The notes: generated by a model from the letters alone, not told the origin. Shown: positions 1-9,304, counted from the stretch's first letter. The stretch is 55,269 nucleotides of DNA from Colwellia piezophila ATCC BAA-637 (GCF_000378625.1 NZ_KB905169.1:180226-235494), one strand, 5' to 3'. A program made the numbers and translations.

Positions 1-1091
1 ACTTTGGTATAACGATAAGCCCAAACGAAAGACCCTTCTGTCGACCCTCTTGCTGAAAGCTCATAACTACTATCGGGTACAATACCTTCAACTAAGCGAC
101 CAATACCATCAGTATGTTTATTTCGCCAATTATCAAGGTATAAATATACTCCATCAAAGCCATCAAGGTACCTAACATTGGCTGGATCAACCATCGCTGG
201 ATTGATGATTCTTGCCTCGCCCCAATTGTCTTCACCTGCGTATACATACGCTTGAGCGCCTGTAGAGGTTAACGGAACCCCCGTATGACCATCTTTACCA
301 AATAAAATAGTGCCTGTACTCCAAGCATCACCTGAAGTATCAAAAGCAGTTAAGACATCTAATTCATCTTGAGGGAATAATTGCCCCTGCACTACCACAT
401 CGTCTGAATCAGGCTCTTCACCTACCTGAGTCATGACTAAATTATCAACCCACATTAATGAGCGTTCTGTTTCTAAAACATCTGTTGATGAATACGTTTC
501 ACTCGGCTGAGTATGAATAAAAACACGGAATCTTTGAGTTAAGTCTGCATCAGCGGGTACAGTAAGAGTATCAGCAAGGTCAACCCAAACTAAGTCAGAA
601 ACAACCACGTTGTCTAAGTCAACTATCGTGCGTTCTACTACCTCTTCGACAACTGGAGCACCTACTTTAGTGTACTCAAATGCAAACTGAAGGCTGCCAC
701 GCGTAGCACCCGTTGCAGTAACACTGTAACTCTTTCCAACTTCTAGCCCTTCAACTTCACGGTAAATACCACCGTTGTCGTCCGTTCGTTTGTGATTACA
801 ATAAGCTACATTGGTAGTATTTGGTGCTGGTGCATGCTCGGGAACGCCCGCTTTATCTCCTGTAAGCGAATCACTGATGAAACGACACCATCCTGTACCT
901 ATTTGACCCCAAGCTTGGGTAGTGCCATCAGACAACATTGGTCCAGCATTAAAAGCTAGGTTTTTATCAGTACCTGGGATGAATTCCATTTCACCTTCTG
1001 GAATTAGGTTTTCTGCAAATGCTGACGTACTTGCTAATATCAAAGCGCTAGTTATAGCGATAGCAACCTTGTGTTTTAATATTCTACTCAT
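1..1091 (-). CDS. Secreted protein with two copies of a ~190-residue carbohydrate-binding-like module (3' end outside window)
   Basis: The frame is open from the ATG at 1091 to the window edge (363 codons) and its C-terminus lies outside. It starts with a typical signal peptide ending in the AFA cleavage motif near residue 26. Two copies of one module follow: residues about 30-225, and a second from about 233 that is cut by the edge. Marks of the module are GVYLYLDN, a G-I-x-R-x-V-E-G-I segment, GSFVWAYRYTK and a late W-V-D-N-L. The same module occurs in the divergent gene at 1823 and inside the beta-helix protein at 17243, so the three are functionally linked. A sugar-binding role is inference from the secreted, polysaccharide-locus context; I cannot name a family. 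A bipartite promoter-like element lies about 80-100 bases upstream. Confidence 0.8.
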   Translation of the reverse strand, partial: MSRILKHKVAIAITSALILASTSAFAENLIPEGEMEFIPGTDKNLAFNAGPMLSDGTTQAWGQIGTGWCRFISDSLTGDKAGVPEHAPAPNTTNVAYCNHKRTDDNGGIYREVEGLEVGKSYSVTATGATRGSLQFAFEYTKVGAPVVEEVVERTIVDLDNVVVSDLVWVDLADTLTVPADADLTQRFRVFIHTQPSETYSSTDVLETERSLMWVDNLVMTQVGEEPDSDDVVVQGQLFPQDELDVLTAFDTSGDAWSTGTILFGKDGHTGVPLTSTGAQAYVYAGEDNWGEARIINPAMVDPANVRYLDGFDGVYLYLDNWRNKHTDGIGRLVEGIVPDSSYELSARGSTEGSFVWAYRYTK

Positions 1092-1167
1092 ATTGTATTT
1101 ATCCTTTGAATATTTTTTATTTATATAATTTTTATTGTTACTCAATAAATTATTCACCACTTGTAAG

Positions 1168-1193
1168 GACGTATGAACCAAAGAAATGTACAA
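1168..1193 (-). promoter_or_regulatory. Bipartite promoter/operator element, copy D
   Basis: Read on the minus strand this is TTGTACAT, exactly 14 bases, then CGTC followed by CTTA, about 75-100 bases upstream of the ATG at 1091. It is preceded by AAATATAG. The same two boxes with the same spacing recur at 1711, 10607, 13243 and 33236 (minus). Confidence 0.65.
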
Positions 1194-1710
1194 CTATATT
1201 TAAAAGTAATTATTAGTTTTTATTGTCTGATGTTATCAAACACAAAAATTATCAATACCAGCACGCGGTTACCGACATTAAATATAAATTTTTAGCGAAA
1301 CATTCGACGAGTATCTAGGTATAATATTTTAGTCACCCCTGCTTTAAAAAGTAATACTTCCGTCACGACTACATAAAACGTATGTGAAATTATGTTGTTT
1401 TAATTAGAACAATAGGTATTAGAAATACAAAAAAACATTTAAATATGCTTGTACATTCTTTGGTTTAACCTTTCCTATATACAAATCACACTAACGGCAG
1501 GCATATTCTTGACTGCAATGCCCCAGATTCAACAACTGAATACACTCAAATTTATCGTACAAACCTCTTCTATATCTATCATCACAAAACGCCATTTGCT
1601 TTTATCTCATACCAATACCCATACCCATAAGTTTTTCTATTGAAATAGTCATGAGCTATTACCGAAATATAATAAATAGTTCAACGATATAAAACTTTCT
1701 TTATATATAG
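1194..1710. other. Divergent intergenic region without a credible gene
   Basis: This AT-rich stretch separates the divergent module genes. The only long open frame (1449-1643) has no ribosome binding site and no recognisable protein. A further TTGTACAT at 1449-1456 is followed after 14 bases by TTTCCTAT rather than CGTC, so it is at best a degenerate copy of the flanking elements. Confidence 0.5.
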
Positions 1711-1749
1711 TTGTACATTTTTTTAATTGAAGCGTCCTAGGTACTGACG
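1711..1749 (+). promoter_or_regulatory. Bipartite promoter/operator element, copy A
   Basis: TTGTACAT at 1711-1718, 14 bases, CGTC at 1733-1736, then CTAG. CGTC also pairs with GACG nine bases later, a 17-base inverted repeat that recurs in copy C. It lies about 75-110 bases upstream of the ATG at 1823 and probably drives that gene and the TonB receptor after it. Confidence 0.65.
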
Positions 1750-1822
1750 ACTAATTTATTAAAATAATTAAAAGCTAAAAACTAAAAGCAAAAAATAAAA
1801 AACAAGGGAAAGGGGCGTAATA

Positions 1823-4243
1823 ATGAAAAAAAACAAAATTACCGTGGCTATTGCTGCAGCATTACTCATGACAAGTGGTTCTGCACTTGCACTAGAGTGT
1901 CCGGATAGAGGTGATGGCATTACCGAAAATATTCAACATATAACATCGGGTGAAGTAGATGCGCTAACAAATTTTCTTCCAGCAAGTGATTGGGGCTATG
2001 GCTCTATTGCCATTGAAGATAAAGTTAATGGTGTATCCATAGAAACAACGGCTGGAACAGTCGCTGCTTATTCGGCCTATAGTTCAGGTTGGATGAGGTT
2101 TATGGATGATACTCGAACTGCAATAGATGATGGATTTGCCACAAATGCTCCCGACGGTGATGACGGGAATTATATTTATATGAATCAGGGGCGTGTTTTT
2201 CATAAAGGTGGTATTGCCCGTGAGATTTCATGTATTGAACCATTAGGTAGCTATGACCTTTCAGCCAACGCTGCAACTGAAGGCTCTTTAGTGTGGGCTT
2301 ATAGCTACACCAAAGTTGGTGAAGACACAGAGACCATCGTAAACCTAACTGAAACAGAGCTATCTAATTCTGAATGGGTTACCGCTGAAGATAGTTTTAA
2401 AGCGCCATATGATATAGATGTAGCAAAACCCTTTAAAGTCATTTTAAGAACGGTTGGTGATGATACTGTTGATATTTATAAAACAGCCACCTCGCAAATT
2501 TGGGCGGATGACTTCTCATTAATTGAAAAACCTTTTGAGTCTGAGATAACCGAACCTAAGCAATATATTCCTGGAAATGTAGGTGAACTAAATGAACTAG
2601 ACGCGTCAACAGTTTACCCTGATGGATGGCCTAGTAATGCAGGTTATATTAGCGCCGATGAGCATGGTAATTATTCACCTGAACTCAATGGCATATATAT
2701 TCCGTCTCTAGGGACAGCAGGGATAGTGATGGTTCTTTCTGACCATTCTTCCGGTGATTTCAATAATTGCGCTCGTGCTCACCCTAATGCCGAGGGTGAT
2801 AGCGATTTTACAGTAGATAGGTGTCTAGCCATTAACTGGCGCGGAAGTCACGATGCTGGTATTGCGCGTGTCATTGAGAATATTGTTCCAGGTGGCAGCT
2901 ATGTTTATTCAGTTGAGGGTGCTTCACATTTTGGTATAGTGTTGAGCTACTCCTATACCAAGCTCGGCGAGTCAGAACAAACAAAGGTTATCTTAACAGA
3001 AGAGGCAGTTTCAGCTACTAATCCAGACTGGCCCGATTTATATCATTGGCACACCATGGAAGAGGCATTTAATGCCCCTAGAGATATTGATGTAACTAAA
3101 CCCTTCCAATTGAATATATCCACTGATGATGACGAGCCACTCCCTAACAGTGATGGCAATAAACGGGTATTGTATGCTGCTAACTTCTCGTTAATTGAAA
3201 TACCTATCGCTGGCGACACCGATGAAGATGGCGTAGTCGACACGGCTGATGCCTTTCCAGAAAATCCAGCAGCAGCTAAAGATACCGATGCTGATGGTAA
3301 GCCCGATGACTTCATGGCCGAATGTGATCAAACCTGTATTGATGGCTCTGGTTTAGAGTTAGATGACGATGATGATAACGATGGTGTGCTAGATGTTAAT
3401 GATGGTCATCCTTTAGATGACAGTAAAAACGTCCTTATTTCAATTGAATCATCAACGGCAATTGCAGGCACTGAAGTGATGCTTGATGCCAGTGCTAGCA
3501 TACCAAGCATGGATGTAGCTGGTACCATTTATACCTGGGAACAAACGGTAGGTTCTTTTGATCTTACTCCCTCGGGTCAAACCCTTACCTTTATTCCGCC
3601 GGTTTCAGAGACAAAAGTTGAAGCCGAATTTAGCTTAACCGTTGAAACGCCAACGCAAACTTACTCAGAGTTATACCCGGTAACCATTTATAAAACCCCC
3701 GCTACTATTACGCCAAATCTAGTCATAACCGGCCGAGATGAAAGTAATGGTACAACCGTGGTTGAAACCAGAGATCCTGACACCAATGAGGTGATCGAAA
3801 CCATTGAATATCTCAACGTTATGCCAGGTGAAGAAATCACTCTTGATGCTAGTGGCGCTACTGATAGCGATGGTTTTACTTTAAGTCATAACTGGGAATG
3901 GACCATAACACAGTGGTGGAATGGACGGATTGTAGCCGAAGGAACAGATACAACGACGCCAACGCTCAGTTTTACTGTGCCGGAGTGGAGTGAGAGCTTC
4001 CCAGAAACCTTCACCTTAACGCTCACTAATAATGAAGCAGACATGGTTGAAGACTCATTTGAAAACACAGTAAAAACAATACCTGTTTATATATATATTG
4101 TTCGTAATGAAATACCTAAAGAAATACACAAATCTACCAAAGAAGTTGGTGGTGGTTCATTTGGCTTCATTGGGATGTTCTTATTAAGTGCATTTTCATT
4201 AATTCGACGCTTTGTTAAAACAAAAAGTAAAGCACAAAAATAA
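1823..4243 (+). CDS. Surface-anchored multidomain protein: two glycan-binding-like modules, type-3-like calcium repeats, Ig/PKD-like domains, GlyGly-CTERM tail
   Basis: A strong purine-rich site (AAGGGAAAGGGG) precedes the ATG. Order: signal peptide (1-23), module copy 1 (about 42-240), module copy 2 (about 253-456), thrombospondin type 3-like Asp-rich repeats (about 465-532, with DTDEDGVVD and DDDNDGVLD), two beta-sandwich PKD/Ig-like segments (about 536-622 and 631-754), then GGGSFGF, a hydrophobic stretch and a basic end (776-806). That tail is a GlyGly-CTERM signal, processed by rhombosortase in the families where it is known. No catalytic domain is recognised, so it probably captures polysaccharide at the cell surface. 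It lies 97 bases upstream of the TonB receptor, which suggests one operon. Module copy 1 is close to the one inserted at 17243. Glycan binding is inferred, not shown. Confidence 0.8.
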   Translation: MKKNKITVAIAAALLMTSGSALALECPDRGDGITENIQHITSGEVDALTNFLPASDWGYGSIAIEDKVNGVSIETTAGTVAAYSAYSSGWMRFMDDTRTAIDDGFATNAPDGDDGNYIYMNQGRVFHKGGIAREISCIEPLGSYDLSANAATEGSLVWAYSYTKVGEDTETIVNLTETELSNSEWVTAEDSFKAPYDIDVAKPFKVILRTVGDDTVDIYKTATSQIWADDFSLIEKPFESEITEPKQYIPGNVGELNELDASTVYPDGWPSNAGYISADEHGNYSPELNGIYIPSLGTAGIVMVLSDHSSGDFNNCARAHPNAEGDSDFTVDRCLAINWRGSHDAGIARVIENIVPGGSYVYSVEGASHFGIVLSYSYTKLGESEQTKVILTEEAVSATNPDWPDLYHWHTMEEAFNAPRDIDVTKPFQLNISTDDDEPLPNSDGNKRVLYAANFSLIEIPIAGDTDEDGVVDTADAFPENPAAAKDTDADGKPDDFMAECDQTCIDGSGLELDDDDDNDGVLDVNDGHPLDDSKNVLISIESSTAIAGTEVMLDASASIPSMDVAGTIYTWEQTVGSFDLTPSGQTLTFIPPVSETKVEAEFSLTVETPTQTYSELYPVTIYKTPATITPNLVITGRDESNGTTVVETRDPDTNEVIETIEYLNVMPGEEITLDASGATDSDGFTLSHNWEWTITQWWNGRIVAEGTDTTTPTLSFTVPEWSESFPETFTLTLTNNEADMVEDSFENTVKTIPVYIYIVRNEIPKEIHKSTKEVGGGSFGFIGMFLLSAFSLIRRFVKTKSKAQK

Positions 4244-4257
4244 CACCATTAAAGCGA

Positions 4258-4287
4258 CTCAATCTTGTTGAGTGAAAAGACAAGATT
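4258..4287 (+). other. Intercistronic hairpin between module protein and TonB receptor
   Basis: AATCTTGT (4261-4268) pairs with ACAAGATT (4280-4287), and ACTCAA pairs with TTGAGT within the same stretch, so two alternative stems are possible. There is no T-run, which fits an mRNA processing or partial attenuation site rather than a terminator. Confidence 0.4.
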
Positions 4288-4340
4288 AATGAATTAACAC
4301 AATATATTAAATAACTTGATGAATTCAAGGTGGAAGAATA

Positions 4341-7300
4341 ATGAAAAAATCAAAAATAAGTTTAGCGCTAATAGCCGCGTTATACATTCAAGTACCTACA
4401 CAGGCTTTAGCACAAGAAGCTGAAGTTAATACAACCAATGAAACTAAAGCAGTAGCAGAAACTAAAACAGCAAAAGAAAAAGCAGCAGAAAATGAAGCAG
4501 CAATAAAACGGTCCGATATTGAAGTCATTACTATTGGTGGTATGCGCTCTAGTGAAATAGCAGCCATTAATATGAAAAAATTTGCTATGACCATTTCTGA
4601 TAACCTTTCGGCGGAAGAAATTGGCGCATTACCGGGCCCAAGTATTGCCGAATCACTTGAACGATTAACCGGTGTTACCGGTAACCAAAATGAAGGCCGC
4701 AGTGACTCGGTTTCTGTCCGAGGTATGGGCGGACAATATACCCTGACAACCTTAAATGATCGCCAAATTGTCGCCCCTTGGGGCTCGCGTTCAGCTAATT
4801 TAAGTTTATTTCCAGGCGCAGCTATTCGAAAGGCACAAGTGTATAAAACATCCCGTGCAGATAGCATAGAAGGCGGCATCGCCGGTCAAATAAATATGGA
4901 AACCTTTAAACCATTAGAGGTCGATAAAAACATTTTTAGTTTTAATGCCGGCATGAACAGTGGTGAACAAGTACAAGATTTAACATCGGAGACAAACGAT
5001 ACTTTTCTTACCAATATATTTAATAAAGACAAGTGGGGCCGAAGTATTGATGGCTTGGTTAGTTATCACCTTAGTGATGATTTAGCGGTTTCTTTGGCAT
5101 ATTCATGGAAAGATGATGTTGAGTTTACCGAAAAAGTTAAAAGCGGTGAACTCCAAGGCAAGCAATGGCCTCGAGATATAAACGAAGATGGCATTAATGA
5201 CTATTTCATGACTGCTGTTCAGCTTCAACCGCAAAGGCAAGACCGAGTGCAAAAGTCAGTGGTTGGCGCGCTACAATGGACGCCAAATGATGATTTACTG
5301 ATCAGTGTCGATGTTATGCTAGCTAATTATGATTACCAAGGTACGCAAAACCAATGGAGTGCCTGGGGACTGAATAACGTTCTTACTGACCCGGCGCTAA
5401 TGGACATAGACCCTGACACGGGGATATTGATGGGTGGCATGAGTAAAATCGATTCCCATCCACATAAAGCCTATAACGGTGCTGATGTTGATAGTAACTG
5501 GTCTAAGGGCAATGTCACCACAGATAATCGAGATGAAATTAGAGTTTTCGGCCTTAATTTCGATTACACCCTGACTGATAACTTAGCGTTAAATGTGGAT
5601 TTAGCTCATTCAACCTCAGATAACTATTATAGTTGGCGTTCTGTGAGCGGTGTTTATGGTGATGATATGAACCATTATTTTAACTTTGGTTTTCATGATG
5701 AAGAGATAATGCTTGAATACCTTGGCAGTGATGTTGACGGTGAAGCTTATAACGCTGATACCTACACATTAGATCCAAGTCAACTCACCCATAACTTAAA
5801 TAATCCTGACTTGTTTTATATAGACCATTTTGGCAATTCTAATTCAGTAAAGGAAAGCGCAGTATCAGCAGTTAAATTCGACTTAACCTGGGATGTAGAT
5901 TTAGCCATGGTTCACCAAATAAAATTTGGTGGTAGGTACTCTCGTAATACTAAAGAAGACATTGCTGATGTCGAAGATTATCAAGGCGATACTATAGATA
6001 TTAACGGAAACTTTGTAAGTGGTAACACTAGAGCACCCGCGCCAGGTGAGGAGTCCGATGGTAAAACAACTTTTACTGATGAAGAGTGGACAGCGCAATG
6101 GGCGCAAATGACCGATGTCGACTACCATGCGCTAAATATGGATCTTACCACTAACCCTTGGCAAAATATGGATGGGGTTACTGGTTTTGATGACACCTTC
6201 CATCTTGATGCTAGAACCTTTCTAGCTCAGCAAGCCCCATTTTTTCCAGAAAGGGTCTTTTCTGAAAATGACAGATATAGCAGTTATGAAATAAAAGAAG
6301 ATACTACCGCCGCTTATGTACAAGCAGCTTTTGCCGGTGACTGGTATGACGGCGTATTCGGTGTACGTTATTACAAAACGGTACTTGATAGCACCAGTTT
6401 TGGCACTGACTTCACCCTTGAGCTACGCCATGATGGCACTACTGGGAAGCCAATTAAAGGTGTTTACGACCTAGTACCGGGAGAAAATCCAAGATATATT
6501 ACCGAAACGTTCGAATATGAAGATTTATTGCCAACGTTAAATGTCAATTTCAGATTTATTGACGATGTCATCATTCGAGTTGGTCTTGGTCAAGCAATGA
6601 TCCGTCCAAGTATTAGCGAGATTCATTCATCCATTCAACTTAAGAGTAAAGATCAAAAACACGATGCAAATCAAGAAGCAGGCCAAAATGGTGAAGTGTC
6701 AAGTATATCATTAGGCAAGGCGGGTAACCCTCGATTAGAGCCGATAACATCAACCCAAGCTGATATCTCTTTTGAATGGTATCCAACCCAATGGGATTAT
6801 TATTCAATCGCTGCTTTCTATAAAGACCTAGACGGACTTTATGCCGTTGGCTCAACCTATATGCCGGTAAAATATGCCAAAGATAAAAATGGAGATCCAG
6901 TTACCTTGCCATTTACTTCTGAACAAAAACAAGAAGGCGGCGACGTTACCGGAATAGAGCTTTCAATGAGGCAAAGCTTTGCTATTTTCCATGAGTCTTT
7001 AGGCGGTATTGCCTTATCCGCGAACTACATGAAGTTTTTCCATAATGCCTACCAAGATTATAACTATGAATACCCTGGAGGCACGAAGAACAAAACTAAA
7101 GCGACTGAATTGTGGCATACCCCCTCAGGATGGATAGACAGCACCTACAACATCGCGTTAACCTTTGATGATGGTCGTCCATTCTCAGCTAGAATAAACT
7201 ATAATTATCAAGGCGGTACGCCAGTTCCTGATGGCCCTGAAAAGTTTGTCCTGCAATACCCTGGTAAAAACTTAAGTGTTAGTCTGAAGTATAAGGTTTC

Positions 7301-7463
7301 TAAAGAGGTTTCGATTTTTGCTGCGGCAAATAACTTAACCAATGAAGTAACAACGAGGGGTAATCTGTCATCTAAGGAGTTCTCTACTCCTTCACCACAT
7401 ATGGTCTATGATATTCAGGCTCGAGGCATCACCTACTACGGTGGTATTCGTATAAACTTCTAG
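4341..7463 (+). CDS. TonB-dependent outer-membrane receptor for the locus oligosaccharide
   Basis: The 1040 residues form a signal peptide ending in ALA, a TonB-box-like stretch (IEVITIGG, about 60), a plug domain (about 75-195, with SIAESLERLTGV and GIAGQINMETF) and a long beta-barrel ending in the terminal Phe typical of outer-membrane proteins. The length, the plug wording and the absence of siderophore-type features fit the large carbohydrate receptors of Alteromonadales and Xanthomonadales (TonB-Xanth-Caul type). It should use ExbBD-TonB energy to import oligosaccharides released outside. A GGTGGAAG site precedes the ATG. It shares an upstream element with the module protein at 1823 and is closed by a double terminator. 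No SusD homologue is present, as expected for a proteobacterium. The substrate cannot be read from the sequence. Confidence 0.9.
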   Translation: MKKSKISLALIAALYIQVPTQALAQEAEVNTTNETKAVAETKTAKEKAAENEAAIKRSDIEVITIGGMRSSEIAAINMKKFAMTISDNLSAEEIGALPGPSIAESLERLTGVTGNQNEGRSDSVSVRGMGGQYTLTTLNDRQIVAPWGSRSANLSLFPGAAIRKAQVYKTSRADSIEGGIAGQINMETFKPLEVDKNIFSFNAGMNSGEQVQDLTSETNDTFLTNIFNKDKWGRSIDGLVSYHLSDDLAVSLAYSWKDDVEFTEKVKSGELQGKQWPRDINEDGINDYFMTAVQLQPQRQDRVQKSVVGALQWTPNDDLLISVDVMLANYDYQGTQNQWSAWGLNNVLTDPALMDIDPDTGILMGGMSKIDSHPHKAYNGADVDSNWSKGNVTTDNRDEIRVFGLNFDYTLTDNLALNVDLAHSTSDNYYSWRSVSGVYGDDMNHYFNFGFHDEEIMLEYLGSDVDGEAYNADTYTLDPSQLTHNLNNPDLFYIDHFGNSNSVKESAVSAVKFDLTWDVDLAMVHQIKFGGRYSRNTKEDIADVEDYQGDTIDINGNFVSGNTRAPAPGEESDGKTTFTDEEWTAQWAQMTDVDYHALNMDLTTNPWQNMDGVTGFDDTFHLDARTFLAQQAPFFPERVFSENDRYSSYEIKEDTTAAYVQAAFAGDWYDGVFGVRYYKTVLDSTSFGTDFTLELRHDGTTGKPIKGVYDLVPGENPRYITETFEYEDLLPTLNVNFRFIDDVIIRVGLGQAMIRPSISEIHSSIQLKSKDQKHDANQEAGQNGEVSSISLGKAGNPRLEPITSTQADISFEWYPTQWDYYSIAAFYKDLDGLYAVGSTYMPVKYAKDKNGDPVTLPFTSEQKQEGGDVTGIELSMRQSFAIFHESLGGIALSANYMKFFHNAYQDYNYEYPGGTKNKTKATELWHTPSGWIDSTYNIALTFDDGRPFSARINYNYQGGTPVPDGPEKFVLQYPGKNLSVSLKYKVSKEVSIFAAANNLTNEVTTRGNLSSKEFSTPSPHMVYDIQARGITYYGGIRINF

Positions 7464-7487
7464 CTTTAGGCACCTAGACAATGGAAT

Positions 7488-7519
7488 AAGCCTTATCTTG
7501 CAATGAGACAAGGCTTTTT
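7488..7519 (+). terminator. Rho-independent terminator after the TonB receptor
   Basis: AAGCCTT (7488-7494) pairs with AAGGCTT and runs into TTTTT. It is the first of two terminators in tandem; a degraded copy of the pair lies at 13053-13146. Confidence 0.7.
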
Positions 7520-7531
7520 CAAATTTTCCAA

Positions 7532-7577
7532 TAGTTGCTCAGCCTGTGGTTAACATAGGCTCAGCAACTATTTTTTT
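7532..7577 (+). terminator. Second rho-independent terminator after the TonB receptor
   Basis: AGTTGCT-C-AGCCT pairs with AGGCT-C-AGCAACT (one C-C mismatch) and is followed by seven T residues. Its end is only 32 bases from the fucosidase ATG, so the next gene may need readthrough or its own promoter. Confidence 0.75.
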
Positions 7578-7608
7578 ATTAGCATTTATATAATTATTTA
7601 GGACAACA

Positions 7609-9117
7609 ATGATAAATTTTAAACGTTATCATGCAAACATACTTAGGACTTTTTTGCTCACCAGTTTGCTCGCCAATAATGCTGTTTTTGCCGAAGAAAA
7701 GTACAATACTAGCCATGAGTCGTTATCTTCATATGATGTTCCTCAGTGGTACAGTGAAGGTAAATTAGGCGTTTTTATGCACTTAAGCCTGTTCGCGGTA
7801 CCGGCATACAAGAATGAGTGGTATGCCACTAATATGTACTACAGCACCGACAATGCAAACATGCAAAAATATCCAGCATATACCAAGTCATTTAGTGATC
7901 ATCACATAAAAACCTATGGCGATCGCAAGACATTTGGCTACAAAGACTTCATCCCTAAGTTAACCTTAGAGAAATTTGATGCCAATTATTACGCTGATTT
8001 GATTAAAAAATCTGGTGCCGCTTATTTCGCCGCGCCTGCTGTACATCACGATGGTTTTGCCATGTGGGATTCTAAGGAAATTGCCTGGAATGCCGCGAAA
8101 ATGGGGCCCAAACGTGACGTGGTTGGCGAGTTAACCGCGGCGATGCGCAAAAAAGGCATTAAAACCGGGGTTTCCACCCATTACGGTAGGCACTGGAAGT
8201 ACTATAACTTTCGCGAGCAGTTCGACACTTGGGATCTGGAAAATGAAGGCCTGTACGGTAAACGCCGAAAAGACACCGATCCACCACGTCCTGAAGATGC
8301 CCTGCAATGGGAACGGGTAATGAATGAGCTTATCGACAACTATCAACCTGACTATATTTTTGTCGATGGCGGTATTGCCGATGCTCATAATGAATATAAA
8401 ACAGAAATATTTCGCGATGCCTTCAGACGTGTGGCCGCAAGCTATTACAACAAAAGCACAGACTGGAATAAAGACGTAGCATTATCTTGGAAACGCGATG
8501 CGCTAAAAGCCGGAGAAGCGATTCATGATAATGAAGGCTCGCTCGAAGGTGGCATTAAAGCGCGACCTTGGCAAGCACATTACACCATAAATGGCAGCTG
8601 GGGTTATACCGGAGAAAGAGCCGCTTGGCCAACAGATACCTTACTGCGTGGCTTTGTTGATATTGTCAGCCGCAATGGCAATTTATTGCTTAATATCGGC
8701 CCAAGAGCTGATGGCAGCTTAGACAAAGGCCAAGAAACTGCGCTACTTGAAATTGGCCAGTGGATGCAGGTTAATGGCGAAGGTATTCATCAATCTACAC
8801 CTTGGCTTACTTTTGGTGAAGGTAAACTCAATAGTTTACAGGCGGGGTCAAAAGATACTTGGAAGTATGACAAAGCGGCTATCCGTTATACCCAAAAAGG
8901 TGATGTTCTTTATGCTTGGTTTGTCGATTGGTCCGAAAATGGCCAAGTTAAATTGCCGCAAGCGGCTCAATTTAACGCCAAGAACATTGAACTGTTAACT
9001 GCTAAAGGAAGTGCTAAAGGCGCATTAACCTTTACTGTCGAAGGTAACGACCTAGTTGTTGACTTGCCTAAAAACAAATCAGGTCAATTCGTTTGGGGCT
9101 TAAAGCTAACTAAATAG
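7609..9117 (+). CDS. Alpha-L-fucosidase, GH29 family, periplasmic
   Basis: The 502 residues have a signal peptide (to about 29, VFA) and a GH29 (beta/alpha)8 barrel: VPQWYSEGKLGVF, EWYATNMYY, HHDGFAMWDS, then PDYIFVDGG whose Asp (residue 253) is in the position of the GH29 nucleophile, and SRNGNLLLNIGPRADG. The C-terminus (about 415-502) is the usual beta-sandwich. GH29 enzymes are retaining and release terminal L-fucose. One oddity: the conserved F-x-H-W-G of the substrate pocket reads FMHLS here, while the second GH29 at 19407 keeps FIHWG. The two may therefore split linkage or subsite preferences. It is encoded downstream of the receptor terminators and 187 bases before the SGNH esterase. 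Confidence 0.92.
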   Translation: MINFKRYHANILRTFLLTSLLANNAVFAEEKYNTSHESLSSYDVPQWYSEGKLGVFMHLSLFAVPAYKNEWYATNMYYSTDNANMQKYPAYTKSFSDHHIKTYGDRKTFGYKDFIPKLTLEKFDANYYADLIKKSGAAYFAAPAVHHDGFAMWDSKEIAWNAAKMGPKRDVVGELTAAMRKKGIKTGVSTHYGRHWKYYNFREQFDTWDLENEGLYGKRRKDTDPPRPEDALQWERVMNELIDNYQPDYIFVDGGIADAHNEYKTEIFRDAFRRVAASYYNKSTDWNKDVALSWKRDALKAGEAIHDNEGSLEGGIKARPWQAHYTINGSWGYTGERAAWPTDTLLRGFVDIVSRNGNLLLNIGPRADGSLDKGQETALLEIGQWMQVNGEGIHQSTPWLTFGEGKLNSLQAGSKDTWKYDKAAIRYTQKGDVLYAWFVDWSENGQVKLPQAAQFNAKNIELLTAKGSAKGALTFTVEGNDLVVDLPKNKSGQFVWGLKLTK

Positions 9118-9152
9118 CCCTTCCCTCTTATTTCGAACTTATAAATAAATCA

Positions 9153-9188
9153 ATAGGCATACCACAGAGTAAACCTTGGTATGTCTAT
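9153..9188 (+). other. Hairpin after GH29 gene, weak terminator
   Basis: CATACCA (9158-9164) pairs with TGGTATG (9177-9183), extended by ATAG/CTAT. It is followed by CCCTTTATT, so termination is plausible but weak. Confidence 0.4.
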
Positions 9189-9270
9189 CCCTTTATTAAT
9201 TCAACAAATAATCAAGTCATAGCCACAAAGTTAAAAGTCACATTGAATATATGCACAAATATTTTAAATA

Positions 9271-9284
9271 GTGTTGTACAACAC
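9271..9284. promoter_or_regulatory. Perfect 14-base palindrome just upstream of the esterase gene
   Basis: GTGTTGTACAACAC is fully self-complementary and contains the TTGTAC core of the bipartite elements, but no CGTC box follows at 14 bases. It ends 20 bases before the ATG at 9305, abutting the AAGGA ribosome site, a position suited to repression. A symmetric TTGTACAA is a plausible GntR-family operator. Confidence 0.5.
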
Positions 9285-9304
9285 TTATTTTAAGGAAAAT
9301 AGTT

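Noticed and set aside
4388..4879. 163-codon minus-strand frame
   Set aside because: It lies entirely antisense to the TonB receptor signal and plug and has no ribosome site or recognisable protein.
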